Assembly: GCA_902506565.1 (NCBI GenBank)
Contig: LR732703.1
Span: 1,136,525-1,200,524 of the forward strand
Length of the DNA stretch: 64,000 nt
DNA from: Burkholderiales bacterium 8X
GTDB taxonomy: Bacteria; Pseudomonadota; Gammaproteobacteria; Burkholderiales; Burkholderiaceae_C
Direction: 5' to 3'
This document shows, piece by piece, positions 1 to 10,400 of the stretch (positions are counted from its first letter, which is position 1; every line of letters begins with the position of its first letter). Made by a program: the position numbers and the translations under genes. The notes beneath the pieces were generated by a model. It ran no database searches. It was not told the origin of the DNA and worked only from the letters and a program-made list of their open reading frames with translations.

Positions 1-588
1 CATCTCGATGGCCCGGGGCGGGTCGATCGAGATCAGCACCCGCAGGTTGGCCAGCGTGTTGAAGAGCATGTGCGGCTCGAGCTGGGTCTCGAGCAGCTTG
101 AGCCGGGCCTCGGTCGCGTTGCGTTGCGCGATCGCGATCTCGCCCTCCAGGAACTTGCTCTTGCCGCCGGCGTAGTAGTAGTAGCAGATCGCCACGCAGG
201 CCAGGATGGTGATGACCAGTGTCGAGGCGAGCTTTTGCGGGCTGAAGGTTCGGAATTCGAGCAGCGGCATGCCGGTCCAGAAGTCGCCGATGGCGTTGCC
301 GCCGATGAAGCCGCCGGCGATGCCGGCGACGATCAGGAGCACCCGGCGGATGCCGTGCGGCCATGGCCTGTTCGGATCGGTGCTGAGCGCGAAGCGGCCG
401 ACCTCGATCACGATCCAGCTGACCATGCCGATCGACATCGAATAGATCAGCTGCACCGGCCACGGACCTCGGCCGGAGATCGCGAGCGCGGCGGCGATCA
501 GGCAACAGAAGAGGGCCGTGCTCAGGCCGTGCCGCAGCACGTCCTGCGCATTGCCTCGCGTCAGGCCGCGGCGGAGCCGGTCGATCAC
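1..588 (-). CDS. LytS/YehU-type sensor histidine kinase, 3' part cut by window edge
   Basis: I translated the first 196 codons from the minus strand; the rest lies outside the window. The N-terminal half shows about four hydrophobic segments. Near the window edge comes the His_kinase (LytS family) signature LEPHMLFNTLANL, which contains the phospho-acceptor His. Such membrane kinases usually signal to a LytTR-domain response regulator, which would lie outside the window. The chosen start is GTG at 588, overlapping the stop of the upstream 2TM gene by four bases (GTGA), which implies translational coupling. A Met in place of the usual Phe after the His is a small deviation. The kinase class is clear; the signal it senses is unknown. 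Confidence 0.85.
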   Translation of the reverse strand, partial: MIDRLRRGLTRGNAQDVLRHGLSTALFCCLIAAALAISGRGPWPVQLIYSMSIGMVSWIVIEVGRFALSTDPNRPWPHGIRRVLLIVAGIAGGFIGGNAIGDFWTGMPLLEFRTFSPQKLASTLVITILACVAICYYYYAGGKSKFLEGEIAIAQRNATEARLKLLETQLEPHMLFNTLANLRVLISIDPPRAIEM

Positions 589-899
589 CAGCGGTCACCG
601 CCGAGCGCTTGCCGCTCGCGGGCGAGCAGGCGCTCGTAGAAGCTGCCGGTCGGCGAGAAGACGAACACCACGGCGCCATGGATCGCGAGCCCGAGCCCCC
701 AGCCGAGCATCGGATACATGGCCCAGCCTTGCCCGCGGGCGGCGGCGAGCACCACCAGGAACAGGTTGACCAGCACATAGGCGGTGGCGTGGATGTAGAA
801 GCCGAGCTTCAGGCCGGCGCGGCGGCGGGCGAGTTGCTCGACCTGGGCGTCCGGATGGGGCAGGGAAGCGGCAGCGAGCTGGGAATGGATGCGGGCCAT
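585..899 (-). CDS. 2TM domain protein
   Basis: A 104-residue protein. It has a polar N-terminus (about residues 1-30), two predicted membrane helices (roughly 31-53 and 62-83) and a short basic C-terminus. This layout matches the 2TM domain family (PF13239 type), which often precedes LytS-type histidine kinases or is fused to them. A GGAGAGAT ribosome site lies just before the ATG. Its end overlaps the GTG start of the downstream sensor kinase, so it probably acts with that kinase as a membrane partner or assembly factor. No enzymatic motif is visible. Confidence 0.75.
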   Translation of the reverse strand: MARIHSQLAAASLPHPDAQVEQLARRRAGLKLGFYIHATAYVLVNLFLVVLAAARGQGWAMYPMLGWGLGLAIHGAVVFVFSPTGSFYERLLARERQALGGDRW

Positions 900-957
900 G
901 GTGATCTCTCCGGGTCGAAGGTGGAAGTGTGAAGCGATTGCGGGTTCGCGAAAAGGA

Positions 958-1506
958 TCAGACGATGGGCGCGGTGCCGGCCGAGGCGCTGGCCGCGCTG
1001 TCGGCGGGCGACGCGTTCGTCTGCCGAGCCAGGCGCCAGAGCCTCGCCGCGCGGCCGATGAAGATGCCGCTGAAGACGCCGTACACGGCGCTGGTGCCGA
1101 GTGCGAAGGCCAGCTGGCGGGTCAGCTCGGGCTGCATCGCGACCTCGACGCCGACCGCGTACTTGGTAAAGAAGATGGCCATCATCAGGAGCAGTGGCAC
1201 GGGGCTTCCGGCCACATGGAACTGGCGAGCGGCGCCGTCGTACCGGGTGGTCGAGGGCAGCGGTCGGCGGATCACGAAGATCGCGACCAGCGCGGCGGTA
1301 CAGAGCCAGGCCAGCAGCGCCAGCGGCGAACCCCCGGAGGCCGAGACCACGCCGAAGATCGCGAGCGCGGTCATCACGACCGGCATGATCGTGAGGCGGG
1401 TCATGCCGACCGTTCCGCCACGCAGCTGCTTGAGCCCGACGGCGAGCAGGAGACCGAAGACGACGAAGACCCAGGTGGGCGTGTGAGCGAGGATCTGAAT
1501 CAGCAT
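958..1506 (-). CDS. DUF6622-like multi-pass membrane protein
   Basis: A 182-residue protein with five or so hydrophobic segments, beginning directly after the start (LIQILAHTPTWVFVVFGLLL). The pattern resembles a family of small Burkholderiales inner-membrane proteins known only as DUF6622. No catalytic motif is visible. An AGGGAAA ribosome site precedes the ATG. It lies 58 bases upstream of the 2TM gene on the same strand and may belong to one unit with the 2TM protein and the sensor kinase. Function unknown. Confidence 0.65.
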   Translation of the reverse strand: MLIQILAHTPTWVFVVFGLLLAVGLKQLRGGTVGMTRLTIMPVVMTALAIFGVVSASGGSPLALLAWLCTAALVAIFVIRRPLPSTTRYDGAARQFHVAGSPVPLLLMMAIFFTKYAVGVEVAMQPELTRQLAFALGTSAVYGVFSGIFIGRAARLWRLARQTNASPADSAASASAGTAPIV

Positions 1507-1572
1507 GATGTTTCCCTGAAAAGTGATTGATTGGATGGAGGCGCGAGAGACGAGCTTGCTCTGACGATGCGG

Positions 1573-1986
1573 TCAGGCCCAGCCGAGCCACTGGGTCCAG
1601 ACCAGCTGTCCGAGATAGCGGTTGGGCAGCAGCGTGAAGGCACCGGCGACGATGCATCCACTGGCGTAGGTCACCTGCATCGAGATGCGGTGGCCCCGAA
1701 TATCACGCTGCGCCAAGTTCCAGAAGGCACGGCCGAGCCCGAAGAAAACGGCCGGCACCAACAGGTGTATCGGAGTGTATCCAGCGAGGTTCGGCAGGCG
1801 AAAGTCCCGGATCCAGAGCGCCGACACGGCCGCCAGCAACATCAGCGTGACCCAGGCGTAGCCCAGGGCGCGATGCATCACCGGCCGCTGGTTGTCCTGC
1901 CGCCGGGCCCAGAGCACCATCGGCCCGATCACCAGCGCGCCGATGGCTGCGGTCATGTGGACGGCGATGACGGGGGACATCTGCAT
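1573..1986 (-). CDS. DUF2306-like membrane protein
   Basis: A 137-residue protein starting MQMSPVIAVHM. I chose this start because AGGAG lies five bases ahead of the ATG at 1986; a longer reading to 2127 gives a polar, low-quality extension. Four membrane helices are predicted, with conserved-looking His residues (HMTAAIGALV, VMHRALGYAW, HLLVPAVFF). That suggests the DUF2306/YozB-like group of possible heme- or quinone-linked membrane proteins. It is the first gene of the minus-strand run towards the sensor kinase and is divergent from the efflux operon. The family call is moderate and the role unknown. Confidence 0.65.
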   Translation of the reverse strand: MQMSPVIAVHMTAAIGALVIGPMVLWARRQDNQRPVMHRALGYAWVTLMLLAAVSALWIRDFRLPNLAGYTPIHLLVPAVFFGLGRAFWNLAQRDIRGHRISMQVTYASGCIVAGAFTLLPNRYLGQLVWTQWLGWA

Positions 1987-2139
1987 GGCGGCTCCTGTTG
2001 CGTGTGGTTGAGCGGTCGTTGGAGCGGACTTTGAACCCGCCTGGGCCGATCCGCGATCGCGATGCGACGAAATGCCGTCACCGTTCGCGAAACGCCGCCG
2101 ATCGGCGCCGAGCGATTCGATCGGCACGCCGGCCGCTGC

Positions 2140-2155
2140 TTTACCGGCGCTTTAC
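2140..2155. promoter_or_regulatory. candidate CpxR-like box upstream of the efflux operon
   Basis: Two direct TTTAC half-sites separated by six bases (on the other strand GTAAA-N6-GTAAA), 67 bases before the mdtA start. This matches the general CpxR consensus GTAAA-N4-8-GTAAA known from enterobacteria. An inverted GTAAG follows at 2161-2165. CpxR or BaeR activates mdtABC in E. coli, so the context fits, but half-sites this short occur by chance. Confidence 0.35.
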
Positions 2156-2221
2156 GAGGTGTAAGCAAGGGCAGCTACGATTCCGCGCTCCACTCAGAGC
2201 AGCATTCCCCAAGCCGCCCTT

Positions 2222-3502
2222 ATGTCTTCCCCGCCTCCCGAGTCCTTCCCTGCCGCAACGCCGGCGCCCCTGCCGCCGTCACGGCGCCGGATCTGGATCG
2301 GCAGGGTGCTGGCCCTCCTGGTGGTGCTGGCCCTGGTAGGCGGCGCCTGGTATCTCATCCAGCGCAACAACGCCCCCGCCGACCCGCGCGGCTTCGGCGG
2401 CGCAACCTCCACCGTCGGCCACGCGGCCGCCCGGCGGATGCAGTTGCCGATCAACATCGATGCGCTCGGTACCGTGGTGCCGCTCACCACCATCACGCTG
2501 CGCCCCCAGGTCGGCGGCGTGCTGACCGAGGTGCTCTACACCGAGGGCCAGACCGTCAAGAAGGGCCAGTTGCTCGCCCGCATCGATCCGCGGCCGTACG
2601 AGCAGGCCCTGATGCAGGCCCAGGGCACCCGGGTGCGCGACGAGGCCCAGCTCGAGGCGGCGCGAGTGACCTTGCAACGCTTTCGCACCTTGCTGCAGCA
2701 GGATTCGATCGCCCGGCAGGAGGTCGACACCCAGGCCGCGCTGGTCAAGCAGCTCGAAGGCACCGTGACCACCGACCGCGCCGCCGAAGGCGTCGCCCGC
2801 CTCAACCTCGACTACACCCGCATCACCGCGCCGGTCACCGGCCGCATCGGCCTGCGCACGGTCGATTCCGGCAACATCGTGGCGGCCAATGCCACCACCG
2901 GCATCGCCACCATCACGCAGATGAACCCGATCGACGTGCAGTTCTCGATGCCGCAAGACCGGGTGCCGGAGGTGCAGGCCCAGCTCGCCCAGAGCGCGGC
3001 GCTGCCGGTCAAGGCGATGGACCGGACCCGCGCCACGGTGCTGGACCAGGGCACCTTCTCGACCCTCGACAACGTGATCGACACCACCACCGGCACCGTC
3101 AAGGCGAAGGCGCGCTTCGCCAATGCCGGCACCACGCTGTTCCCGAACCAGTTCGTCAACGTGCAGATGACCTTGCGATCGATCGACGCCGTGGTGGTGC
3201 CGGTGACCGCGGTGCGAACCGGGCCGAACGGCACCTTCGTCTACGTCATCAACGAAGACCGCACGGTCTCGATGCGGACCGTCAAGCGCGGCGATTCGAC
3301 GGTCGAGGTGGTGGCGATCCTCGAAGGCCTGCAGCCCGGCGAGAACGTGGTCACCGAAGGCGGCGACCGGATCCAGGACGGTGCCCGCGTCGTCCTCCAG
3401 GGCGATCGGCCGGCGACAGGGCCGCGCCCGGGTGCGTCCGGTCCGCGCGGGGCCCGTGGCCCTGGCGGTCCCGGCGGAGAACGCCGGCGGCCGCCGCAAT
3501 GA
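2222..3502 (+). CDS. mdtA: RND efflux periplasmic adaptor (membrane fusion protein), MdtA type
   Basis: A 426-residue protein linking an inner-membrane RND pump to an outer-membrane channel. It has one N-terminal anchor helix (about 26-46), the lipoyl/barrel-sandwich halves (the stretch near [19 protein letters not shown] and a second half near [15 protein letters not shown]) and a coiled-coil hairpin between them (about 135-190). A beta-barrel and membrane-proximal domain end near 385. The C-terminus is a Pro/Gly/Arg-rich tail of about 35 residues. It starts a plus-strand operon with two RND pumps, as in mdtABC. No convincing Shine-Dalgarno site precedes the ATG. Confidence 0.9.
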   Translation: MSSPPPESFPAATPAPLPPSRRRIWIGRVLALLVVLALVGGAWYLIQRNNAPADPRGFGGATSTVGHAAARRMQLPINIDALGTVVPLTTITLRPQVGGVLTEVLYTEGQTVKKGQLLARIDPRPYEQALMQAQGTRVRDEAQLEAARVTLQRFRTLLQQDSIARQEVDTQAALVKQLEGTVTTDRAAEGVARLNLDYTRITAPVTGRIGLRTVDSGNIVAANATTGIATITQMNPIDVQFSMPQDRVPEVQAQLAQSAALPVKAMDRTRATVLDQGTFSTLDNVIDTTTGTVKAKARFANAGTTLFPNQFVNVQMTLRSIDAVVVPVTAVRTGPNGTFVYVINEDRTVSMRTVKRGDSTVEVVAILEGLQPGENVVTEGGDRIQDGARVVLQGDRPATGPRPGASGPRGARGPGGPGGERRRPPQ

Positions 3503-3524
3503 CCGGGCGCCGAGGGCCGGTGGC

Positions 3525-6500
3525 ATGAGCCCTTCGAAGCCTTTCATCGAACGCCCGGTGGCCACGGGCCTCCTGATGCTGGCGATCGTGCTGGCCGGCC
3601 TGGTGGGATTCAGATTCCTGCCGCTGGCCGCGCTGCCGCAGGTCGACTATCCGACCATCCAGGTGCAGACGCTCTATCCGGGCGCGAGTCCCGAGGTGAT
3701 GAGCCGCACCGTCACCGCGCCGCTGGAGCGCCAGTTCGGCCAGATGGCAGGCCTCGACCGGATGAGTTCGACCAGCGCTTCGGGCGTGTCGATCGTCACG
3801 CTGCAGTTCGCGCTCGATCAAACGCTCGACGTCGCCGAGCAGCAGGTGCAGGCCGCCATCAATGCCGGCGGTTCGCTGCTGCCGGCCGACCTGCCGGCGC
3901 CGCCGGTGTACGCCAAGGTGAATCCGGCCGATGCGCCGATCCTGACGCTGGCCGTGAGCTCGGCGACGCTCCCGCTCACCGAGGTGCAGAACCTTGCCAA
4001 CACCCGGCTCGCGCAGAAGATCAGCCAGGTCGGCGGCGTCGGGCTGGTGGCGATCTCGGGCGGGCAGCGGCCCGCGGTGCGCATCCAGGCGGACACCAAT
4101 GCGCTGGCCTCGGTCGGCATCGGGCTCGACACCCTGCGCACCGCCATCTCGGCCGCCAACGCCAACAGCGCCAAGGGTGGCTTCGACGGACCGAAGCGCT
4201 CGTACACCATCAATGCCAACGACCAGCTGGTCACGGCCGCCGACTACAAGAACCTGATCGTGGCCTGGAAGAACGGCGCCCCGATCCGCATGACCGACGT
4301 GGCCCGCGTGGTCGATGGCGCCGAGAACACCCAGCTCGGCGCCTGGGCTGCGCTGCGCACCGAGACGGCGGCGGGCAAGTCCGACGCGGCGGGACAGGCC
4401 AACGACGCGCCGGTTCTCTATCCCGCGATCATCCTGAACGTGCAGCGCCAGCCGGGCGCCAATGTCATCGGCACGGTCGATGCCATCCGCAAGCAGCTGC
4501 CGGAGCTGCAGGCGTCGCTGCCGGGTGCGCTCAAGGTCGAGGTGCTGAGCGACCGCACCACCGGCATCCGGGCGTCCGTACACCATGTGCAGCTGGAGCT
4601 GGCGTTGGCGGTGGTGCTGGTGGTGCTGGTCATCTTCTTCTTCCTGCACAGCCTACGCGCCACCGTGATCGCCAGCCTGGCGGTACCGATCTCGCTCATC
4701 GGCACCTTGGGGATGATGTACCTGCTCGGCTACAGCCTCAACAACCTGAGCCTGATGGCGTTGACGATCGCCACCGGCTTCGTGGTCGACGACGCGATCG
4801 TGATGATCGAGAACATCGCCCGCTACCTGGAGGAGGGCGAAACGCCCTTCGCCGCGGCGCTCAAGGGCGCGACCCAGATCGGCTTCACCATCATCTCGCT
4901 CACGGTGTCGCTGGTGGCGGTGCTGATCCCGCTGCTCTTCATGGGCGACGTGGTGGGCCGGCTGTTCCGCGAATTCGCGGTGACGCTGGCGATCACCATC
5001 CTGATTTCCGCGGTGGTCTCGCTCACGCTGGTGCCGATGATGTCGGCCCGCTGGCTGCGCCCCGCCGCGGCACCCGGCGAGGCGCACACCGAAGGCGGCC
5101 GTTTCGGCGCCGCGGTGCAGCGCGGCATGGACCGCGTGATCGCCCGCTACGACACCTGGCTGCGATGGGTGCTGCGGCACCAGCCCTTGACCCTGCTGGT
5201 CGCGCTCGCGACCCTGGTGCTCACGGTGCTGCTCTACGTGCTGATCCCCAAGGGCCTTTTCCCTACGCAGGACACCGGACAGCTCAAGGCTCGGATCGAG
5301 GCCGCGCAAGAGGTTTCGTACCTGCGCATGGCCGAGCTGCAGCAGTCGGCCGCCAACGCCATCCTGGCGGACCCGGCGGTGCAGAGCCTGAGCTCGGTGG
5401 TCGGCGTGGATGCGGCGAACAACACCGCGCTCAACACCGGCAGCCTGCTGATCAACCTGCGATCCGATCGCGAAGCGCAGGAACTCGTGATGCAGCGCCT
5501 GCGCGACCGGGTGCGCAACAACGTGGCCGGCGTCACACTCTACCTGCAGCCGACCCAGGACCTCACCATCGATGCCGAGACCGGCCCGACCGAGTTCCGG
5601 GTCTCGCTCGAAGGCGTGGACACCACCACCGTCAACCAGTGGTCGCGCAAGCTGGTGGAAAGGTTGCGCAGCGTGCCGGAGGTGCGCAACGCCACCACCG
5701 ATGCCGGTGCGCAAGGCCTGGCGGCGTATGTCGACATCGACCGCAACACCGCTTCGCGTTTGTCGGTCACCGCGAGTTCGGTCGACGACGCGCTCTACAG
5801 CGCCTTCGGCCAGCGCATCGTCTCGACCATCTTCACCGAGACCAACCAGTACCGGGTGATCCTCGAAGCCCAGCGCGAATCACTCGATTCGCCGCAGGGC
5901 CTCGGCAACCTGCAACTGCGCACCGGCTCCGGCACCGCCACGCCGCTGTCGTCGCTGGCCACCGTGCGCGAGCAGTTCGCGCCGCTGCAAGTGACCCGCG
6001 TGGCCCAGTACCCCGCGGCCATCGTCGGCTTCGATACCGCGCCCGGCGTGGCGCTCGGCAAGACCGTCTCGGCGATCCGGCAGGCCGCCAAGGACATCGC
6101 CTTGCCCGCGGGCGTGACCATGAGCTTTCTGGGTGCGGCCGGTGCCTACGAGCGCTCGTTGACCAACCAGCTGTGGCTGATCCTGGCGGCGGTGGTCTGC
6201 GTCTACATCGTGCTCGGCGTGCTGTACGAGAGCTACGTGCATCCGCTCACGATCCTGTCGACCTTGCCGTCGGCTGGCGTTGGTGCGCTGCTGGCCTTGA
6301 TGGTCACCGGCAACGACCTCGGCGTGATCGGGATCATCGGCATCATCCTGCTGATCGGCATCGTGAAGAAGAACGCGATCATGATGATCGACTTCGCCAT
6401 CGACGCCGAGCGCAACCAGGGCAAGTCGCCGGACGAGGCGATCCACCAGGCGGCGTTGCTGCGGTTCCGGCCGATCTTGATGACCACGCTCGCGGCCTTG

Positions 6501-6686
6501 TTCTCGGCGCTGCCGTTGATGTTCGGCTGGGGCGAGGGGGCGGAGTTGCGGAGGCCCCTGGGGTTGGCGATCTTTGGCGGGTTGGTGGTGAGCCAGGTGT
6601 TGACCTTGTTCACGACGCCGGTGATTTATCTGGCGTTTGATCGGGTTGGGAGGAGGTTGGGGTCGCGGGTTGGGGGCAGGTCGTGA
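3525..6686 (+). CDS. mdtB: RND multidrug efflux permease, MdtB type
   Basis: A 1053-residue inner-membrane proton/drug antiporter of the HAE1 class. The start at 3525 ([15 protein letters not shown]) gives the normal RND N-terminus; in-frame codons upstream overlap mdtA and look non-coding. The proton-relay Asp pair sits in [11 protein letters not shown] (D422-D423). Twelve membrane helices are arranged in the usual two blocks around two periplasmic porter domains. A loop near residues 285-305 carries an Ala/Gly-rich insertion ([12 protein letters not shown]). It lies 22 bases after mdtA. In mdtABC systems MdtB pairs with MdtC in a mixed trimer, and here the partner gene follows after a 718-base gap. 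Confidence 0.9.
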   Translation: MSPSKPFIERPVATGLLMLAIVLAGLVGFRFLPLAALPQVDYPTIQVQTLYPGASPEVMSRTVTAPLERQFGQMAGLDRMSSTSASGVSIVTLQFALDQTLDVAEQQVQAAINAGGSLLPADLPAPPVYAKVNPADAPILTLAVSSATLPLTEVQNLANTRLAQKISQVGGVGLVAISGGQRPAVRIQADTNALASVGIGLDTLRTAISAANANSAKGGFDGPKRSYTINANDQLVTAADYKNLIVAWKNGAPIRMTDVARVVDGAENTQLGAWAALRTETAAGKSDAAGQANDAPVLYPAIILNVQRQPGANVIGTVDAIRKQLPELQASLPGALKVEVLSDRTTGIRASVHHVQLELALAVVLVVLVIFFFLHSLRATVIASLAVPISLIGTLGMMYLLGYSLNNLSLMALTIATGFVVDDAIVMIENIARYLEEGETPFAAALKGATQIGFTIISLTVSLVAVLIPLLFMGDVVGRLFREFAVTLAITILISAVVSLTLVPMMSARWLRPAAAPGEAHTEGGRFGAAVQRGMDRVIARYDTWLRWVLRHQPLTLLVALATLVLTVLLYVLIPKGLFPTQDTGQLKARIEAAQEVSYLRMAELQQSAANAILADPAVQSLSSVVGVDAANNTALNTGSLLINLRSDREAQELVMQRLRDRVRNNVAGVTLYLQPTQDLTIDAETGPTEFRVSLEGVDTTTVNQWSRKLVERLRSVPEVRNATTDAGAQGLAAYVDIDRNTASRLSVTASSVDDALYSAFGQRIVSTIFTETNQYRVILEAQRESLDSPQGLGNLQLRTGSGTATPLSSLATVREQFAPLQVTRVAQYPAAIVGFDTAPGVALGKTVSAIRQAAKDIALPAGVTMSFLGAAGAYERSLTNQLWLILAAVVCVYIVLGVLYESYVHPLTILSTLPSAGVGALLALMVTGNDLGVIGIIGIILLIGIVKKNAIMMIDFAIDAERNQGKSPDEAIHQAALLRFRPILMTTLAALFSALPLMFGWGEGAELRRPLGLAIFGGLVVSQVLTLFTTPVIYLAFDRVGRRLGSRVGGRS

Positions 6687-6711
6687 CTGCCGCCTTGTCG
6701 TTCGCTTTTAA

Positions 6712-6734
6712 TTTGGGTTTGGGTTTGGGTTTTG
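6712..6734 (+). repeat. short GGGTTT tandem tract
   Basis: Three consecutive TTTGGG units (telomere-like in appearance only) directly downstream of mdtB and ahead of the large palindrome. A related G-rich stretch (about 7030-7062) lies in the loop of the palindrome. The runs of three Gs could in principle form a G-quadruplex on the plus strand or RNA; this was not tested. Confidence 0.6.
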
Positions 6735-6756
6735 CCTCTTGCCTGAGACAGGGGCC

Positions 6757-7281
6757 GGGTTTCGCCCCGGCGGGCGACTCACTTTCTTTTGCTTCGCCAA
6801 AAGAAAGTAAGCAAAGAAAAGGCGACCCCACTGTGCGCGTCCCTCCGCTGCGCGGAGGGCAACCTGCGGTGCTCGGTGCTCGCGGGGTCTGCGCAAACTC
6901 GCTTCGCTCAAACACGCGCAGCCCTGATCCGCGATCCCCTCCGCTCCTCGGCACGCACAGAGGGGATAGGGGAACGGGGAACGACTTCGCTTCGCTCGTC
7001 TCCAGACACACGAGTACGCGCCATGGCGCGTTGGAGTTGGAGTTGGGGTTAGGGTCGGGGTTGGTTCCCAATCCCCTCTGCGCGTGCCGAGGAGCGGAGC
7101 TTTTGGCGGATCAGGGCCGCGCGTGTTTGAGCGAAGCGAGTTTGCGCGGACCCCGCCAAAAGCGAGCACCGCAGGTTGCCCTCCGCTTTGCGGAGGGTCA
7201 CGCGCAGTGGGGTCGCCTTTTCTTTGCTTACTTTCTTTTGGCGAAGCAAAAGAAAGTGAGTCGCCCGCCGGGGCGAATCCC
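6757..7281. repeat. large nested palindrome between mdtB and mdtC
   Basis: Two inverted arms of about 218 bases each (6757-6975 and 7063-7281) around an 87-base centre. The outer 66 or so bases are identical after reverse-complementing, and the remainder is close. Each arm holds its own hairpins. One is CTTTCTTTTG with its exact complement around a 6-base loop (6782-6807; 7231-7256). The second is CCCTCCGC/GCGGAGGG with loop TGC in one arm and TTT in the other (6841-6859; 7179-7197). The third is a longer stem closed by CTGCGC/GCGCAG in the left arm and CCGCGC/GCGCGG in the right. Apparent reading frames inside it follow from the palindrome and are not genes. From memory, similar elements are scattered in Variovorax-like genomes. 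Confidence 0.85.
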
Positions 7282-7404
7282 GGCCAGCCCGCTCGGCAGA
7301 GCAAAGACCTCAAAACCTCCCACTCACCCGACCAACGGCAGTCCAGATAGCCCATTGGCGGCATCCAGAGATCACTGCTCGACACAAGTTGCAAGGAGAG
7401 CAAC

Positions 7405-10400
7405 TTGAACCTCTCCAAACCTTTCGTCCAACGCCCCATCGCCACCATCCTGCTGACGATCGGCATCGCCCTCGCCGGCCTGGTCGCTTTCTTCGTCCTC
7501 CCGGTCTCCCCCCTCCCGCAGGTCGACTTCCCCACCATCTCGGTGCAGGCGAGCCTCGCCGGCGCCAGCCCCAGCACCATGGCGTCGAGTGTCGCCACCC
7601 CGCTGGAGCGCCGGCTCGGCATCATCCCCGGCGTCAACGAGCTCACCTCGACCAGCTCCAACGGCTCGACCCGCATCTCGCTGCAGTTCGACTTGAAGCG
7701 CAACATCGACAGCGCCGCGCGCGAGGTGCAGGCCGCGATCAACGCCGCCCGCGCCGACCTGCCGTCGACGCTTCGCAGCAACCCGACCTACCGCAAGCGG
7801 AACCCGACCGCGGCGCCGGTGATGATCCTCGCGCTCACGTCGAAGACCCGCACGCCGGGGCAGATCTACGAGACCGTGTCCAACATCGTCAGCCAGCGGC
7901 TGTCGCAGGTGGAGGGCGTCGGCGAAGTCGAGATCGGCGGCGGTTCGCTGCCGGCGGTGCGGGTCGAGCTCGAACCCTTCTCGCTCAACCGGATGGGCAT
8001 CAGCACCGAGGACGTGCGGGCCGCCATCCAGGCCAACAACGCGAATCGGCCGAAGGGCGCGATCGAGAGCGAAGACCGCCGGCTGCAGATCTACACCCCG
8101 GCCGCCGGGCGCCGCGCCGCGGACTACCGCGACCTGGTGATCGCCTGGCGCAACAACGCGCCGGTGCGGCTCGGCGACGTGGCCACCGTCATCGACAGCG
8201 TCGAGAACACGCGCACGCTCGGCCTCTTCAACGGCGCGCCGGCGGTGGTGGTGCTGGTCACGCAGGCGCCGGGCGCCAACATCATCGAAACCGTGGACGG
8301 CATTCGCGACCTGCTGCCGGAGCTGAGCGCGCAGCTGCCGCAGGACATCCAGATCCAGGTCGCGTCCGATCGCACCAATTCGATCCGCTCGTCGCTGCGC
8401 GAGATCGAATTCACGCTGGTGGCGTCGATCGTGCTGGTGGTGCTGGTGGTGGGCCTGTTCCTGCGCAAGGCGCGCGCCACCATCATTCCGGCGGTGGCGA
8501 CGGTGGTGTCGCTGCTCGGCACCTTCGGCGTCATGTACCTGATGGGCTTCAGCCTCAACAACCTGAGCCTCATGGCGCTCACGGTCGCGACCGGCTTCGT
8601 GGTGGACGACGCCATCGTGGTGCTCGAGAACACGGCCCGCCATGTTGAGGCCGGCATGAACCGCGTCGAGGCCGCGCTGCTCGGGGCGCGCGAGGTCGGC
8701 TTCACCGTGCTGTCGATCAGCCTGTCGCTGGTGGCGGTGTTCATTCCGCTGCTGTTCATGGGCGACCAGGTCGGCCGGCTGTTCCGCGAGTTCGCGGTCA
8801 CGCTGTCGGCGGCGGTGATGATTTCGCTGGTCATCTCGCTCACCACCACGCCGATGCTGTGCGCGCTGCTGCTGCGAAGCGAGGCCGAGGAAGGCCCTCG
8901 CAAGCCGCGCGGCCGCGTGATCGGCTGGCTGGGCGACCGGCTGGAGCGCGGCTGGCAATGGACCTTGCGCACCTATGCGCACAGCCTCGACTGGGCGCTC
9001 GCCAGCAAGGCGGTGGTGATGATCGTGCTGCTGGCGGTGATCGGGCTCAACGTCTATCTCTTCAACGCGATTCCCAAGGGCTACTTCCCGCAGCAGGACA
9101 ACGGGCAGCTCAATGCGGGGCTGCGCGCGGACCAGAGCATCTCGTCGGTGGCGCTCGGCGAGAAGCTGCGGCAGGCGGTCGACATCATCCGCAAGGATCC
9201 GGCGGTGGACACCGTGGTGGGGTTCTCGGGCGGGGCACGCGCAGGCGGCGGCTTCATGTTCGTCAACCTGAAGCCGATTTCGCAGCGCACCGAGAAGACC
9301 GCCGCCGTCATCGACCGGCTGCGGCCGCAGCTCAACCAGCTGACCGGGCTGCGCGTGTTCCTGAGCCCGGTGCAGGACCTGCGGATGGGCGGGCGGTCCA
9401 GCAATTCGAGCTACCAGTACACGCTCAAGAGCGACAGCCTGAAGGACCTTCGCGCCTTCACCGGCAAGCTCGCCGACCGGCTCAAGCAGGAGACCGCCCT
9501 GACCGACGTCGACAGCGACGATTCGGCCAACGGCGTCGAGACCTTCGTCGAGGTCGACCGCGATGCCGCCGCGCGCCTGGGCGTGACCTCGGCCGCGGTC
9601 GACAACGCGCTCTACAACGCCTTCGGACAACGCTCGGTGGCCACCATCTACGACGAGCTCAACCAGTATTCGGTGATCATGGAGTGGGCGCCGCGCTTCC
9701 AGCCGGCGCCCACGGTGCTCAACGACCTGTACGTGCCCTCGACCCTCACGGCCAGCACCACCGCGAGCGGCCAGACCACCACCAGCACGCTGCAGGCCAA
9801 CACCGATGCCGCCACCGGCACCTCGACCACGACCTCGGCCAACCCGGCGCTTCGCAGCGCCTCGACCGGGCAGCAGATCGCGACCAACGCGACCACGATG
9901 GTGCCGCTCTCGGCCTTCGCCAAGGTCAGCGAGCGCGCGGTGCCGAGCTCGATCGACCACCAGGACACCGAGCTGTCCAGCACCGTGTCCTTCAGCCTCG
10001 CGGAAGGCGCCAACCTGGCCGATGCGCGCCGGATCATCGCGCAGGCCGAGGCCGACATCGCGATGCCGATCAACGTGCGCGGCAGCTTCCAGGGCACGGC
10101 GCTCGCAGCGCAGCAATCGCAATCGCAGCAGCTCTTCCTGATCTTCGCGGCGCTGGTGGTCATCTACATCGTGCTCGGCGTGCTGTACGAGAGCCTGGTG
10201 CATCCGCTCACGGTGCTCACCACGCTGCCTTCGGCCGGCGTCGGCGCGGTGCTGGCGCTGCTGCTCTTCAAGATGGAGTTCTCGATCATCGCGTTGATCG
10301 GCGTCTTCCTCCTGATCGGCATCGTCAAGAAGAACGCCATCCTGATCATCGACTTCGCGCTGGAGGCCGAACGCGCCCGTGGCCTGAGCGCGACCGAGGC

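Noticed and set aside
6712..6734. Telomere-like or CRISPR-like repeat
   Set aside because: Only three short units without spacers; neither a telomere nor a CRISPR array.
6683..7408. Several reading frames of 60-240 codons on both strands within the palindrome
   Set aside because: The two strands read nearly the same peptides because the DNA is palindromic. They have no ribosome sites or domain features, and frames run out of mdtB or overlap one another.
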